64,000 nt of DNA from an uncultured Bacilli bacterium (GTDB lineage Bacteria; Bacillota_I; Bacilli_A; RF39; UBA660): positions 1-64,000 of the forward strand of contig CAKOOQ010000001.1 of assembly GCA_934098555.1 (NCBI GenBank), given 5' to 3'. The notes under the pieces were generated by a model that was not told where the DNA came from, did not search any database, and saw only the letters and a list, made by a program, of their open reading frames with translations. The first letter of the stretch is position 1. Every line of letters starts with the position of its first letter. Of this stretch, positions 33,670-42,517 are shown in pieces. Position numbers and translations under genes: made by a program.

Positions 33670-35727
33670 TTATTGGTTATTAAATTTTTTCATGATTTTT
33701 AAACTATTTAAAATAGTGAGTAAAGTAACACCTGTATCAGCAAAAACGGCAAACCACATATTGGCAAGACCAAAAACACTTAATAATAAAATACTTATTT
33801 TTACGAACATAGCAAACGTTAAATTTTGCTTAATTACTTTTTTGGTGTATTTGGATATATCAATGGCTTCGGTAATTTTAGTTAAATCATCACTCATTAA
33901 AACAATATCACTGGCTTCAATAGCACTATCGGTTCCAACACCACCCATAGAAATACCAATGTCAGCTCTTTTTAAAACAGGTGCGTCATTTATACCATCT
34001 CCAACGAATATAGTAATTTCATTATTTTTGCTTACCCGTTCAAAACTTGCAAATTTATCAGTCGGTAACATCTCATATTTGATTTCATCCATTCCTAATT
34101 TATGGCCAATATCGAGCGCCACTTCTTTTTTATCTCCGGTAAACATATACGTTTTAATACCAATACTTTTTAGTTTCGTAATGACAGATTTTGCTTCTTT
34201 TTTGATACCATCATCTATCATAATAGACGCTACATGTTCCCCATCAATATTTAAATGTAAAGAAGCATAAGAAGCACAAGGACACAACTTATTATTACCA
34301 AGCAATATTTTTTTATCATTTAAAGTAAAGGATATTCCCTTGCCTGTTATTTCTTTAAAATCTTTAACATCTTGGTTATCCACTTTAATGTCTTTTAATT
34401 TTAAAATAGATTTGGCAATGGGATGATTAGAAAAAGATTCTCCCTTAATTAAGATATCAATAATTTCATCCATGGTATATTTATCTTTTACATTATCATC
34501 GGTGATAACAATTTGGGAAACTTGAAAACTGCCATTTGTAAGTGTGCCGGTTTTATCAAAAATAATATTTTTTACATTACTTAAATTATCTAGATAATTA
34601 CTTCCTTTAATAAGGATACCTTTTTTACTTGCCACTCCGATGGCAGTAAAATAAGAAAGGGGTACGGAGATAGCTATCGCACATGGGCAAGAGATAACTA
34701 GGAAAGTAAGACCTCGGTAAAGACTATCTGAAAAAGAAATTTTAAAGGTAAAAGGTAAAACAAGGGTAATAACAAGGGCTAAAATCATCACAAGCGGGGT
34801 ATAAATCTTACTTATTTTAGAAACAATAGTTTCTGTTTTCGTTTTTTTATCCGTTGCCTTTTCTAATAAATCTAAAATTTTAGCCACCGTTGAATTTTCA
34901 TATAAGGAAGTTGCCTCTATTTCTAAAACATTCTCGGTATTAATACTTCCTGATAAAACTTTGTCACCCAAAGAAACTTTTATTTTATCGCTTTCACCTG
35001 TTAAAGCGGAGGTATCAAGTAAACTACTACCCTTAACAATAACCCCATCAACAGGTATTTTCTCACCTTTTTTGACTAATAATATATCTTTAAGTTTTAC
35101 TTCTTCAACCGGTATTTCGATAATTTCATCATTAACTTTTTTGTTTGCAACAACGGATTTAATGTCCAATAATTCTTTAATAGATTGGCGAGAATTATGA
35201 ATAGCTTTTTCTTCTAAAATTTTGCCAATCGTATATAAGAAAATGACCATCATACCTTCTAAGATGTTACCTGTAAATAAGGCCCCAAGGCAGGAAATAC
35301 TTATTAAAGCGTTCTCATTAATACCTTGTCCTTTGATTAACATTTTAATGGCATTAAAAGTAGTTTTATAAAGTAAAAGCGTATAACTTATGATATAGAA
35401 AATTATTTTTATAAAGTTTGGTAAAGGACATAGATAAGAAATAAAGCCTAAAAGAATAGCCATTAGTAAAATACTTAAATGATATTCCTTTTTCTCTACT
35501 ACTACTTCTTCTGTTAAAAAAGCATCTGGCTCTACTTTTTTAATTAATTCATTTAGTTCTTCTAAACGATAATTTTTTTTAGACTCAAAAGATACTTTAC
35601 AAGTATTAAAATTAACCGAAGCATTATTAAAATTTTCATTTTTATTTAACATTTCTTCGATTTCCCTGGCACAATTAGCACAATCTAAGTTGTTAATATG
35701 ATATTTATATTTTCCCATTTTATTCAT
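33670..35727 (-). CDS. Heavy-metal P-type ATPase (CadA/ZntA-like)
   Basis: A 685-residue P1B-type ATPase. An N-terminal metal-binding domain with DCANCA (Cys 16 and 19) is followed by eight predicted membrane helices with the SCPCAIA metal site, TGES, the phosphorylated aspartate in DKTGTLT and GDGINDAPVL. The DCxxC plus CPC pattern and an adjacent ArsR/CadC-like regulator point to Zn/Cd/Pb export rather than copper. It overlaps the regulator gene by 8 bases in one operon, so metal relieves repression. Confidence 0.93.
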   Translation of the reverse strand: MNKMGKYKYHINNLDCANCAREIEEMLNKNENFNNASVNFNTCKVSFESKKNYRLEELNELIKKVEPDAFLTEEVVVEKKEYHLSILLMAILLGFISYLCPLPNFIKIIFYIISYTLLLYKTTFNAIKMLIKGQGINENALISISCLGALFTGNILEGMMVIFLYTIGKILEEKAIHNSRQSIKELLDIKSVVANKKVNDEIIEIPVEEVKLKDILLVKKGEKIPVDGVIVKGSSLLDTSALTGESDKIKVSLGDKVLSGSINTENVLEIEATSLYENSTVAKILDLLEKATDKKTKTETIVSKISKIYTPLVMILALVITLVLPFTFKISFSDSLYRGLTFLVISCPCAIAISVPLSYFTAIGVASKKGILIKGSNYLDNLSNVKNIIFDKTGTLTNGSFQVSQIVITDDNVKDKYTMDEIIDILIKGESFSNHPIAKSILKLKDIKVDNQDVKDFKEITGKGISFTLNDKKILLGNNKLCPCASYASLHLNIDGEHVASIMIDDGIKKEAKSVITKLKSIGIKTYMFTGDKKEVALDIGHKLGMDEIKYEMLPTDKFASFERVSKNNEITIFVGDGINDAPVLKRADIGISMGGVGTDSAIEASDIVLMSDDLTKITEAIDISKYTKKVIKQNLTFAMFVKISILLLSVFGLANMWFAVFADTGVTLLTILNSLKIMKKFNNQ

Positions 35728-36103
35728 TTTCCTTTCTGTGTAATATATGCTCTAAACCTATTTCATAGAGTTTTTTAATATGTTCATCATCTAAAGTGTA
35801 ATATACTTCTTTACCTTCTTTTCTTGATTGAACAATGCCATTTTCTCTTAAAATAGCCAGTTGATGAGAAATAGATGATTTAGTCATATTAAGAGCATTA
35901 GCAATATCACACACACACATTTCATGATTATCTAAAGCCCATAAAATATTAATTCTTGTCTTTTCGCCTAATATTTTAAAAAGAACCGATAAACTTTCTA
36001 ACTCCTCTTTTTGCGGTTTATTTTGTAAAGCAACTAAAACGGCTTCTTTATGAATAACATGACAATCACAAGATTGATTGAAAAATTTCTTTTCTTTTGC
36101 CAT
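35720..36103 (-). CDS. ArsR/SmtB-family metal-sensing repressor (CadC-like)
   Basis: A 127-residue winged-helix repressor. The metal-site motif EMCVCDIANAL corresponds to ELCVCD of CadC, and a CDCH pair near the N-terminus adds ligands as in CadC. SSISHQLAILRENGIV is the recognition helix. Metal binding should release it from DNA and induce the downstream P-type ATPase gene. ATG 36103 follows AAAGGAGG; longer in-frame extensions would run through the promoter and operators, so I reject them. Confidence 0.93.
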   Translation of the reverse strand: MAKEKKFFNQSCDCHVIHKEAVLVALQNKPQKEELESLSVLFKILGEKTRINILWALDNHEMCVCDIANALNMTKSSISHQLAILRENGIVQSRKEGKEVYYTLDDEHIKKLYEIGLEHILHRKENE

Positions 36104-36118
36104 AGTACGCCTCCTTTG

Positions 36119-36173
36119 GTTGAATACTCTTTCAACTAAATTCATTATAGTTGAATATTCATTCAATTGTCAA
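36119..36173 (-). promoter_or_regulatory. Metal-responsive promoter with two ArsR-type operators
   Basis: The promoter reads TTGACA (36168-36173), 18 bases, TATAAT (36144-36149). One palindrome, TTGAATATTCATTCAA (36151-36166), fills the spacer, and a second, GTTGAATACTCTTTCAAC (36119-36136), lies between the -10 box and the start codon. Both match the TTGAA...TTCAA shape of SmtB/ArsR/CadC operators. Confidence 0.85.
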
Positions 36174-36224
36174 GTGTATCTTTAATATACTATGCCCAAA
36201 AGAAAAGATAAGACTTTTTTCATC

Positions 36225-39200
36225 TTATCTTCTAAATAAATTAACAAATTTTGTCCAAAAGCTTTCTTTTTTTGTTTCTGTTTGAGTATTTTCTTCTTCT
36301 TTAGGGACTTTTACACCATCTAACACTTGGATAAATTTAGTACTAGCTGCCGTATCATCTTTTTTCATCGTAAATATTTGATAATTTTCACTTAACTCTA
36401 CTAAAGCCTCTACTTTATTTGTGACTACTTTTGCATCATTTGTATAAGAACTTAAAGTGTTTATTCCTTCTTTATTAAAGGTTTTAATTCCTGAATCAAG
36501 AGTTGTCATACCTTCTTTTAAAGTAGTTGTACCAGCTGATAATTCTTTCATTTTACTATTTAATACACTAACACCTTCTGTTAATAAAGAGGTTCCATCT
36601 TTTAAGGTATCCGCACCAGTTGAAGCTTCTTTTAAAGCTGCTGTTAATGTTGTTAGCATATCATTAATCTTCTTCGTAGTCGCATTCATTGTTTGTAAGG
36701 TAGATGATAAAGCTTCGTTATTTGTTGTTAAAAGAGTTATTAAATTTTCATTATTACTATAAGTATTTTCATATTGATATTTTAGATTATAAAGTTCTAA
36801 ATTTGTCTTAGCAAGAGTTTCATATGTCATATCTTTTAAACCATAAGTTTCGTAAGCTTCTTTTAATTTTTGATTGCCAGCGGTTAGATTTTCGATAGTT
36901 TTCGTATTTGTTGCCATTAAAGTTTTGATTTGATTTACTTTCTCTTGCGTTTCTTTACTCGTTAAAGAACCACTCGCTTTTTTTAATTCGGCTAAAATTT
37001 GTTTTAAACCATCACTGACATCCGCGGTACCATTTTTAATTTGTTCTAACTTATTTAAAACATTATTTAAGTTTTCACTAATTAAAGAAGCTCCACCAGA
37101 AACGGTATTTAAACCACTTAAAACATTTTTAGATCCATCTTCAATTTGATTCATACTGGCTTGTAGGGTATCAACACTTTTATAAAGTCCTTTTAATTCA
37201 TCAAAAACACTTAAATCATCACTATCAAGTAATTTAGGCGTAATTACAGAATAAATACTAGCAAGTTCAAATTTCTCGGTTTCAAAAGAAAGTTTTACCG
37301 TATCTAAATCTTTAAAGGTATCCATATTTAAACTTTCATATAGACCAGGTGAAGATAAACCAACTACAATACTTTTTGTTCCATTGTTAATCACTTTACC
37401 ATTCGTAATTTTAATATTTGTATTTTCAGTATTAGATAAAATTGTCGCGGTAGTAACAACAAATGGCGTATATAAAGTGGTATTTGTTCCGTTTACATTG
37501 ACAAGTTTTTTATCATTATTTTGATACTTAATCGTAATTTCTACTTTGCCTTTTTTACCAATTAAATCTTTAAGAGAAATATCCTTTCCATCTAAAGTAT
37601 ACGTAATATTTTGAGAAACCGGAATTTGTTTATTTAAAGAACCTTGATAAAAGATATCTTTGCCACCGGCATTCCAAGTTAATAATTCGGCATTACGCGT
37701 ATAAGGAATATTACTATTTATATTGATAATATTTTCAAGATTAGAATAATCCTCAATAGTTTCTAATTTATCTTCATTGATTAAATGATTCGTCACAAAA
37801 GTAGATTTTACAGAGCCATCGGTATTTAATTTTGTATAAACGGTTTCTTCTTTTTGAAGAGCAAAAACATTATATGGTAAAACTAAACTGAATACTAAAA
37901 GGGCTGTTGCTAATTTCTTTTCCTTTTTTTTCATACTTTTTCCTCTTTTCTTTAAAATTGTTGTTTTCATAATAATAGAATCAAATATAAGTAAAATAGA
38001 TGGTAAAACCGTTAAAACAACAAGCATACTTATAATAGCTCCCCTAGAAATAAGGGTACATAAAGAACCTACCATCTCAAGTTCTGAGTAGACACCAACC
38101 CCAAAGGTAGCCGCAAAGAAACACATACCACTTACAAAAATGGAATTGGCACAATAATTCATTGATTCTTTCATAGCATCTTTTTTATCTTTGCCATCAT
38201 TTCTTTCCTTTAAATAGTTTGTTGTAAGTAAAATAGCATAGTCAATCGTTGCCCCAAGTTGGATAGTTCCAAGAACAATTGGAGCCACAAATGGTAAAAC
38301 AACACCGCCAAAATATGAAACAGACATATTAAGGAAAATAGCAAATTCTATAGCTAGAATAAGTAAAATGGGTAAAGATAAAGATTTTAAAACGAACATC
38401 ATAATGATTAAAATACAAACAATAGAAGAAGTATTCACATTTTTAAAGTCTTGATCACTAGTTAAAACAAGATCTTTCATTAAGGGTCCTTCGCCAGCTA
38501 AAATACCATTTTCATCATATTTTTTAATAATAGTATTAATTTCCTTTACTTGGTTATTTAATTCATCAGTAGCAATATCATAAGTAGAGTTTAAAAATAA
38601 CATTTGATAGTTATCACTTTCAAAAACTTTAACCATATCTTCTGGTAACATATTTTCTGTTAAACCATATTCTTTTAATTTAGCAAATGATAGCACAAAA
38701 TCGACACCCGAAATATTTGTAATTTCACTCGTCATCTTGCTGATATCATCGGCTTTCATATCTTTATCCACCAAGATAATTTCCGGGGAAACGATATTGA
38801 ATTTTTCTTTTAATTCGGTATTAGCCACAATACTTTCCAAAGTATCGGGCAAACTTTTATCAATTTTGTAATAAACTCCTACATTGTTATTAGCTAAGTA
38901 AGCAGGCACAAGAAGTAAGACAAAAAGGATAAAAATAATAACATGATGTTTTACAACAAAGGCATTAAATTTTTCAAAATGAATGGTAACTGGTTTATGT
39001 TTTGTCTTTGTAATAAGTTTATCAAAAGTAAGTAATAAACTAGGAAAGACCGTTAAAACACAAATAACTCCAAGTAAAACACCTTTAGCCATAACAAGAC
39101 CTAAATCTTTTCCTAAAGTTAGGCTCATCGTACATAAAACTAAGAAACCGGCAATGGTTGTTAAACTACTACCTGTCACGGAAGAAAATGTTTCCATGAT

Positions 39201-40001
39201 GGCTTCGACCATAGCTTCCTTGTTTTTTAAGCCCTTTTCTTTTTGATGTTCATAAGCGTGATACAAAAATATGGAAAAGTCTGTAGTAACACCAAGTTGT
39301 AAAACAGCGACTAACGCTTTTGTAATATAGGAAATATTACCAAAAATAATATTACTTCCTAAATTAAATAAAATAGCAATACCAATATTACCAAGTAGTA
39401 ACACCGGTACAAAATAAGAATCCAAAGATAGTTCAAGAACAACAAGACATAAAATAACGGCAATACAAATATAAACGAAGATTTCTTTATCGGATAAATT
39501 CATGGTATCCAAAACCATAGCACTCATACCGCCTATTCTAACTTTGTCTTTCGCAATCTCTTTCATTTGTGAAATAGCTTCTAATGTTTTCGTAGAAGAT
39601 GTTGATTCTTCAAAGGTTACAAAAAATAAATCTGTATTATCTTGATGTAATTTTTCTGTTATTTCACTAGGTAACATATCCATAGGAATGGTCGTTCCTA
39701 AAAGGTCATAGGCACTAATTACTTTATTAACACCATCAATATTTTCAAACTCTTTTTCTAAGTTAAGTAAGGCTTGACCCGATAGGTTTTCTGAAATCAC
39801 TACGGAATAAGCTCCCATGCCAAATTCATCTGTTAAAATATCCTGACCCTGTACGGTTTCTATTTCTTGTGGTAAATAAACAAGGATATCATAATTAATA
39901 CCCGTAAGTTTCATGCCAACAAAGGCAAAGACCATAAGAATTAAAGAAACAAGAAGAATGCCCGTTTTATGTTCACAAATTTTTTCAGCAAATTTTTTCA
40001 T
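36225..40001 (-). CDS. MMPL/RND transporter fused to a YhgE/Pip-like extracellular domain
   Basis: About 1258 residues. The first ~720 form a 12-helix MMPL/RND transporter with paired repeats (LQLGVTTDFSIFLYHAYE and IQLGATIDYAILLTTNYL, each with the proton-relay Asp). After KKRGKSMKKKEKK comes a signal-peptide-like helix (LATALLVFSLVLPYNVFA). About 500 residues then resemble the YhgE/Pip periplasmic part, with repeated GxxxLxxGxxxL heptads. These are often two genes; here they are one frame. ATG 40001 follows AAGGGAG. A TetR gene is divergent. Transport of a lipid or drug is inferred. Confidence 0.85.
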   Translation of the reverse strand: MKKFAEKICEHKTGILLVSLILMVFAFVGMKLTGINYDILVYLPQEIETVQGQDILTDEFGMGAYSVVISENLSGQALLNLEKEFENIDGVNKVISAYDLLGTTIPMDMLPSEITEKLHQDNTDLFFVTFEESTSSTKTLEAISQMKEIAKDKVRIGGMSAMVLDTMNLSDKEIFVYICIAVILCLVVLELSLDSYFVPVLLLGNIGIAILFNLGSNIIFGNISYITKALVAVLQLGVTTDFSIFLYHAYEHQKEKGLKNKEAMVEAIMETFSSVTGSSLTTIAGFLVLCTMSLTLGKDLGLVMAKGVLLGVICVLTVFPSLLLTFDKLITKTKHKPVTIHFEKFNAFVVKHHVIIFILFVLLLVPAYLANNNVGVYYKIDKSLPDTLESIVANTELKEKFNIVSPEIILVDKDMKADDISKMTSEITNISGVDFVLSFAKLKEYGLTENMLPEDMVKVFESDNYQMLFLNSTYDIATDELNNQVKEINTIIKKYDENGILAGEGPLMKDLVLTSDQDFKNVNTSSIVCILIIMMFVLKSLSLPILLILAIEFAIFLNMSVSYFGGVVLPFVAPIVLGTIQLGATIDYAILLTTNYLKERNDGKDKKDAMKESMNYCANSIFVSGMCFFAATFGVGVYSELEMVGSLCTLISRGAIISMLVVLTVLPSILLIFDSIIMKTTILKKRGKSMKKKEKKLATALLVFSLVLPYNVFALQKEETVYTKLNTDGSVKSTFVTNHLINEDKLETIEDYSNLENIININSNIPYTRNAELLTWNAGGKDIFYQGSLNKQIPVSQNITYTLDGKDISLKDLIGKKGKVEITIKYQNNDKKLVNVNGTNTTLYTPFVVTTATILSNTENTNIKITNGKVINNGTKSIVVGLSSPGLYESLNMDTFKDLDTVKLSFETEKFELASIYSVITPKLLDSDDLSVFDELKGLYKSVDTLQASMNQIEDGSKNVLSGLNTVSGGASLISENLNNVLNKLEQIKNGTADVSDGLKQILAELKKASGSLTSKETQEKVNQIKTLMATNTKTIENLTAGNQKLKEAYETYGLKDMTYETLAKTNLELYNLKYQYENTYSNNENLITLLTTNNEALSSTLQTMNATTKKINDMLTTLTAALKEASTGADTLKDGTSLLTEGVSVLNSKMKELSAGTTTLKEGMTTLDSGIKTFNKEGINTLSSYTNDAKVVTNKVEALVELSENYQIFTMKKDDTAASTKFIQVLDGVKVPKEEENTQTETKKESFWTKFVNLFRR

Positions 40002-40136
40002 AATATTAACTCCCTTCACGCTTAACTATTTTATTCTTCTTCTTTTCTTTTTTCACCAACATAAGTTTATAGTTGTATGATATCCAACACTTTGTTTGAA
40101 ATGTATGTATATTTAAACTACATTATGTTCTTTATC

Positions 40137-40164
40137 TTTACAAATGTTTATTTTTAAGTATAAT
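40137..40164 (+). promoter_or_regulatory. tetR promoter
   Basis: TTTACA (40137-40142), 16-base spacer, TATAAT (40159-40164), 19 bases before the ATG. The intergenic region it shares with the MMPL gene likely holds TetR operators, but I see no clean palindrome. Confidence 0.6.
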
Positions 40165-40182
40165 GATTCATGAGGTGATTAC

Positions 40183-40752
40183 ATGAATAAAAATGATTTA
40201 CGTGTCATTAAGACCAAAAATGCTTTATTTGAGACACTTACCAATCTTATGAAAGAAAAAACTTTTGAAGAAATTAAAGTTTCGGATATTTGTAATAAAG
40301 CTTTGATTAACCGTTCTACTTTTTATGCTCATTATAGTGATAAATACGAACTTTTAGCAGATGCCATTCAAAGTTTAAAAAATTCTCTTATAAGTGAATT
40401 AAAAGCTAATAACAATATTTCCAATACCAAAGAATATTATCTCAATCTCATTTCTATTTTTTTGAATCATATAGAAAATAAAAAGGATATTTATTTATCT
40501 ATTATGATTAATAATCGTAATAGTATCATGGTAGATATTATTTATGATGTTTTAGATCACGATGTAAATAGGCGTTTAAAAGAATTAGAAAAAAAAGATA
40601 CTCAAAAAGTACCTGCAAATATTTTGGCTAAATTTTACATTGGAGCCGTTTTCAATGTGGCCCTAGAATTTTTAAAAAAAGACAGTCCTTATACAAAGGA
40701 AGATATCCTTAACTATTTAGACTATCTCATTCCCAATAATATTGATATGTAA
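40183..40752 (+). CDS. TetR/AcrR-family transcriptional regulator
   Basis: A 189-residue regulator with a typical TetR N-terminal helix-turn-helix: LFETLTNLMKEKTFEEIKVSDICNKALINRSTFYAHYSDKYEL. The C-terminal ligand-binding half is family-specific and unassigned. It is divergent from the MMPL fusion by about 180 bases, the usual arrangement for a repressor of a transporter. Its own promoter lies immediately upstream, so self-repression and control of the transporter are likely. Confidence 0.9.
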   Translation: MNKNDLRVIKTKNALFETLTNLMKEKTFEEIKVSDICNKALINRSTFYAHYSDKYELLADAIQSLKNSLISELKANNNISNTKEYYLNLISIFLNHIENKKDIYLSIMINNRNSIMVDIIYDVLDHDVNRRLKELEKKDTQKVPANILAKFYIGAVFNVALEFLKKDSPYTKEDILNYLDYLIPNNIDM

Positions 40753-40795
40753 AAAAAAACAATTTCTATTACTTTAATATAGATATTGTTTTTTT
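40752..40795 (+). terminator. Terminator after tetR
   Basis: A long imperfect stem (AACAATTTCTAT / ATAGATATTGTT) flanked by A- and T-runs lies directly after the stop codon. Confidence 0.7.
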
Positions 40796-40838
40796 ATACC
40801 ATTATAAAAAGAACCTGTCAAAGATTCTTTTCATTATT

Positions 40839-41675
40839 TTATTCATTTTTTAAGGCCAAGATTTCCTTTTCACTTAAGGCGGTTGCCAGCATTATTTTTT
40901 CGATTGGAACTTCAAGTTTTAGGAATTCTTTCGCAATAGAGGTTTGAGCATTATTGTATCCTTCCGTTTTACCTTTACTATATCCTTTGTTGTAACAAGC
41001 ATTTAAAAACATTTTGTCTCGGTCATAATAAAGCATGGCATCTTTAATAAGACTGTTTTTTTCTTCGATTAATTTATCACCCTTATAAACTTTGTCTAAT
41101 CTTTCTTTATCATCACAGATAAAGATGTATAACGCTTTCTCAAGCAAATTTTCGCTGTTCATGAAAGTATTATAATCGATTTGTCGTAATTTTTCTCGAT
41201 TGATATCGATAATTTCTACTAAATCACTTCGTTTCATGTGATATTTCATATCTTGTAAGATTCTACGATAGAGAAAGTCTCCTTGGCCTAAAGTATCATA
41301 ACTGTTTAAGTTAATCTGATAAATTTTTTGAACACTGTTATATTCTTGGGACGTCTTTACTTGTCTTAAAAGTAACTAACAAAAATACATCTCGTTTTTA
41401 ACAAAACTATCGGCGGTATTATAGTAGTTAATTTCTAAGTTAACATAGAACTCATCTTCTTCTAACACAATATCAGCTTCGGAATTAATCATATTAATAT
41501 TAGGATAAATAAGTTTAATGTCTTTAGAGATATCCTCCTTGCAATACCGATGACTAAACTGACAACCTGCCTTAAATAGAACAGTCCCGCTTTTTTTCTG
41601 TAAATAGTCTTTTGCTACCTTATCCTTAAGCAAAGGAAATTTGATTTTTGGTTTTGTTTTTATGCCAGCTAACAT
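40839..41675 (-). pseudogene. Rpn/PDDEXK_2-family gene with in-frame amber stop
   Basis: Homologous to the copy at 7638-8513. Both surviving parts (41376-41675 and 40839-41249) are in the same frame. A single TAG at 41376-41378 interrupts between EINYYNTADSFVKNEMYFC and LLLRQVKTSQEYN. Near 41590-41540 the amino-acid match is lost for about 25 codons while the DNA still aligns (KSGTVLFKAGC versus KVGLEYLRKI), indicating two compensating frameshifts. The catalytic region EEDEFYVNLEINYY is intact. Confidence 0.85.
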
Positions 41676-41751
41676 CTATGGTGGTTTCAGTTGATGTTTT
41701 TTTCGAAAAAACGGTCCTTATTCTACATATTAAAAATTCATTTGCACCTGA

Positions 41752-41769
41752 TTCAACAAAACCTGTCAA
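41752..41769 (-). repeat. 18-bp interspersed motif, copy 3
   Basis: On the minus strand, TTGACAGGTTTTGTTGAA, two bases different from copy 1. It lies about 80 bases upstream of the interrupted Rpn gene. Confidence 0.5.
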
Positions 41770-41786
41770 AAAAAGACTTTTAGCTT

Positions 41787-42497
41787 TTAACTAAAAATCT
41801 TTGGTAAAACATAACAAACTATAAATAGTGTTACAGCATAAGCACTCGTGAAGGTGTAGGCCATTTTATTTTTATCTACTTTTGTAAGTTCTGAGAAACC
41901 ATGAAATAGATTAATTAAATAAAAAAGACTTCCTAAACTTAAAACAATTAAGCATAACCATATATTAACATATATAAAAATTAAAGCAAGCAAAGTTGTG
42001 GCCGTCGTAATCGTAGCCGCACAGCCAATTAAGGAATAGGTCTTCTTTAAATCAGATTCTTTTTTCATAATTGTTGTCGAAATAAAATGAATAAAACCTC
42101 CTAGTAAGAAATGGTAAACAACCATCATTAACGTGGAAATGAAAAAGATTTTAATCGGAATTTCCACATTTTTAGTAACATTACCAAATAAAGAAGATTT
42201 GCCATAAATCATAGTGTAAACACCATTCATACCTTCTTTAGCAAATAAGAAAATAAAGAGGCCAAAAATTATAGCATTTAATAAAATCATAATAAGCCCT
42301 AAATTAAATTTACTTCTTTTAGCATAATCTTTCATAGTATCTAAAGGTTTAGTAAACATTCCTTTTAAAACCTCTAAATAATCATTTACCATTGTATTAT
42401 TCGTCACAACAATCTTTTCTTTTACTTCCTTAGTCTCGCATTCACATGCCTTGCCTTCTTCTAATTTTTTTCCACATTTTGTACAAAATTTTGCCAT
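41787..42497 (-). CDS. Zinc-ribbon membrane protein (Yip1-like)
   Basis: About 236 residues. An N-terminal zinc ribbon (FCTKCGKKLEEGKACEC) is followed by a linker and five or so membrane helices, resembling zinc-ribbon Yip1/DUF-type integral membrane proteins of Bacillota. No reaction is known. ATG 42497 has AAAGGA upstream; an earlier ATG lies inside the previous gene. It follows another zinc-ribbon membrane gene by 20 bases and is likely co-transcribed. Confidence 0.75.
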   Translation of the reverse strand: MAKFCTKCGKKLEEGKACECETKEVKEKIVVTNNTMVNDYLEVLKGMFTKPLDTMKDYAKRSKFNLGLIMILLNAIIFGLFIFLFAKEGMNGVYTMIYGKSSLFGNVTKNVEIPIKIFFISTLMMVVYHFLLGGFIHFISTTIMKKESDLKKTYSLIGCAATITTATTLLALIFIYVNIWLCLIVLSLGSLFYLINLFHGFSELTKVDKNKMAYTFTSAYAVTLFIVCYVLPKIFS

Positions 42498-42517
42498 TTT
42501 ATCTTTTTCCTTTCTTT

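Noticed and set aside
33692..34270. 192-codon plus-strand frame
   Set aside because: It is the shadow of the metal P-type ATPase gene on the opposite strand, with hydrophobic but unnatural sequence and no ribosome binding site.
40020..40182. TetR operator palindrome between the MMPL and tetR genes
   Set aside because: I looked for one and found only weak, interrupted dyads, not enough to report.
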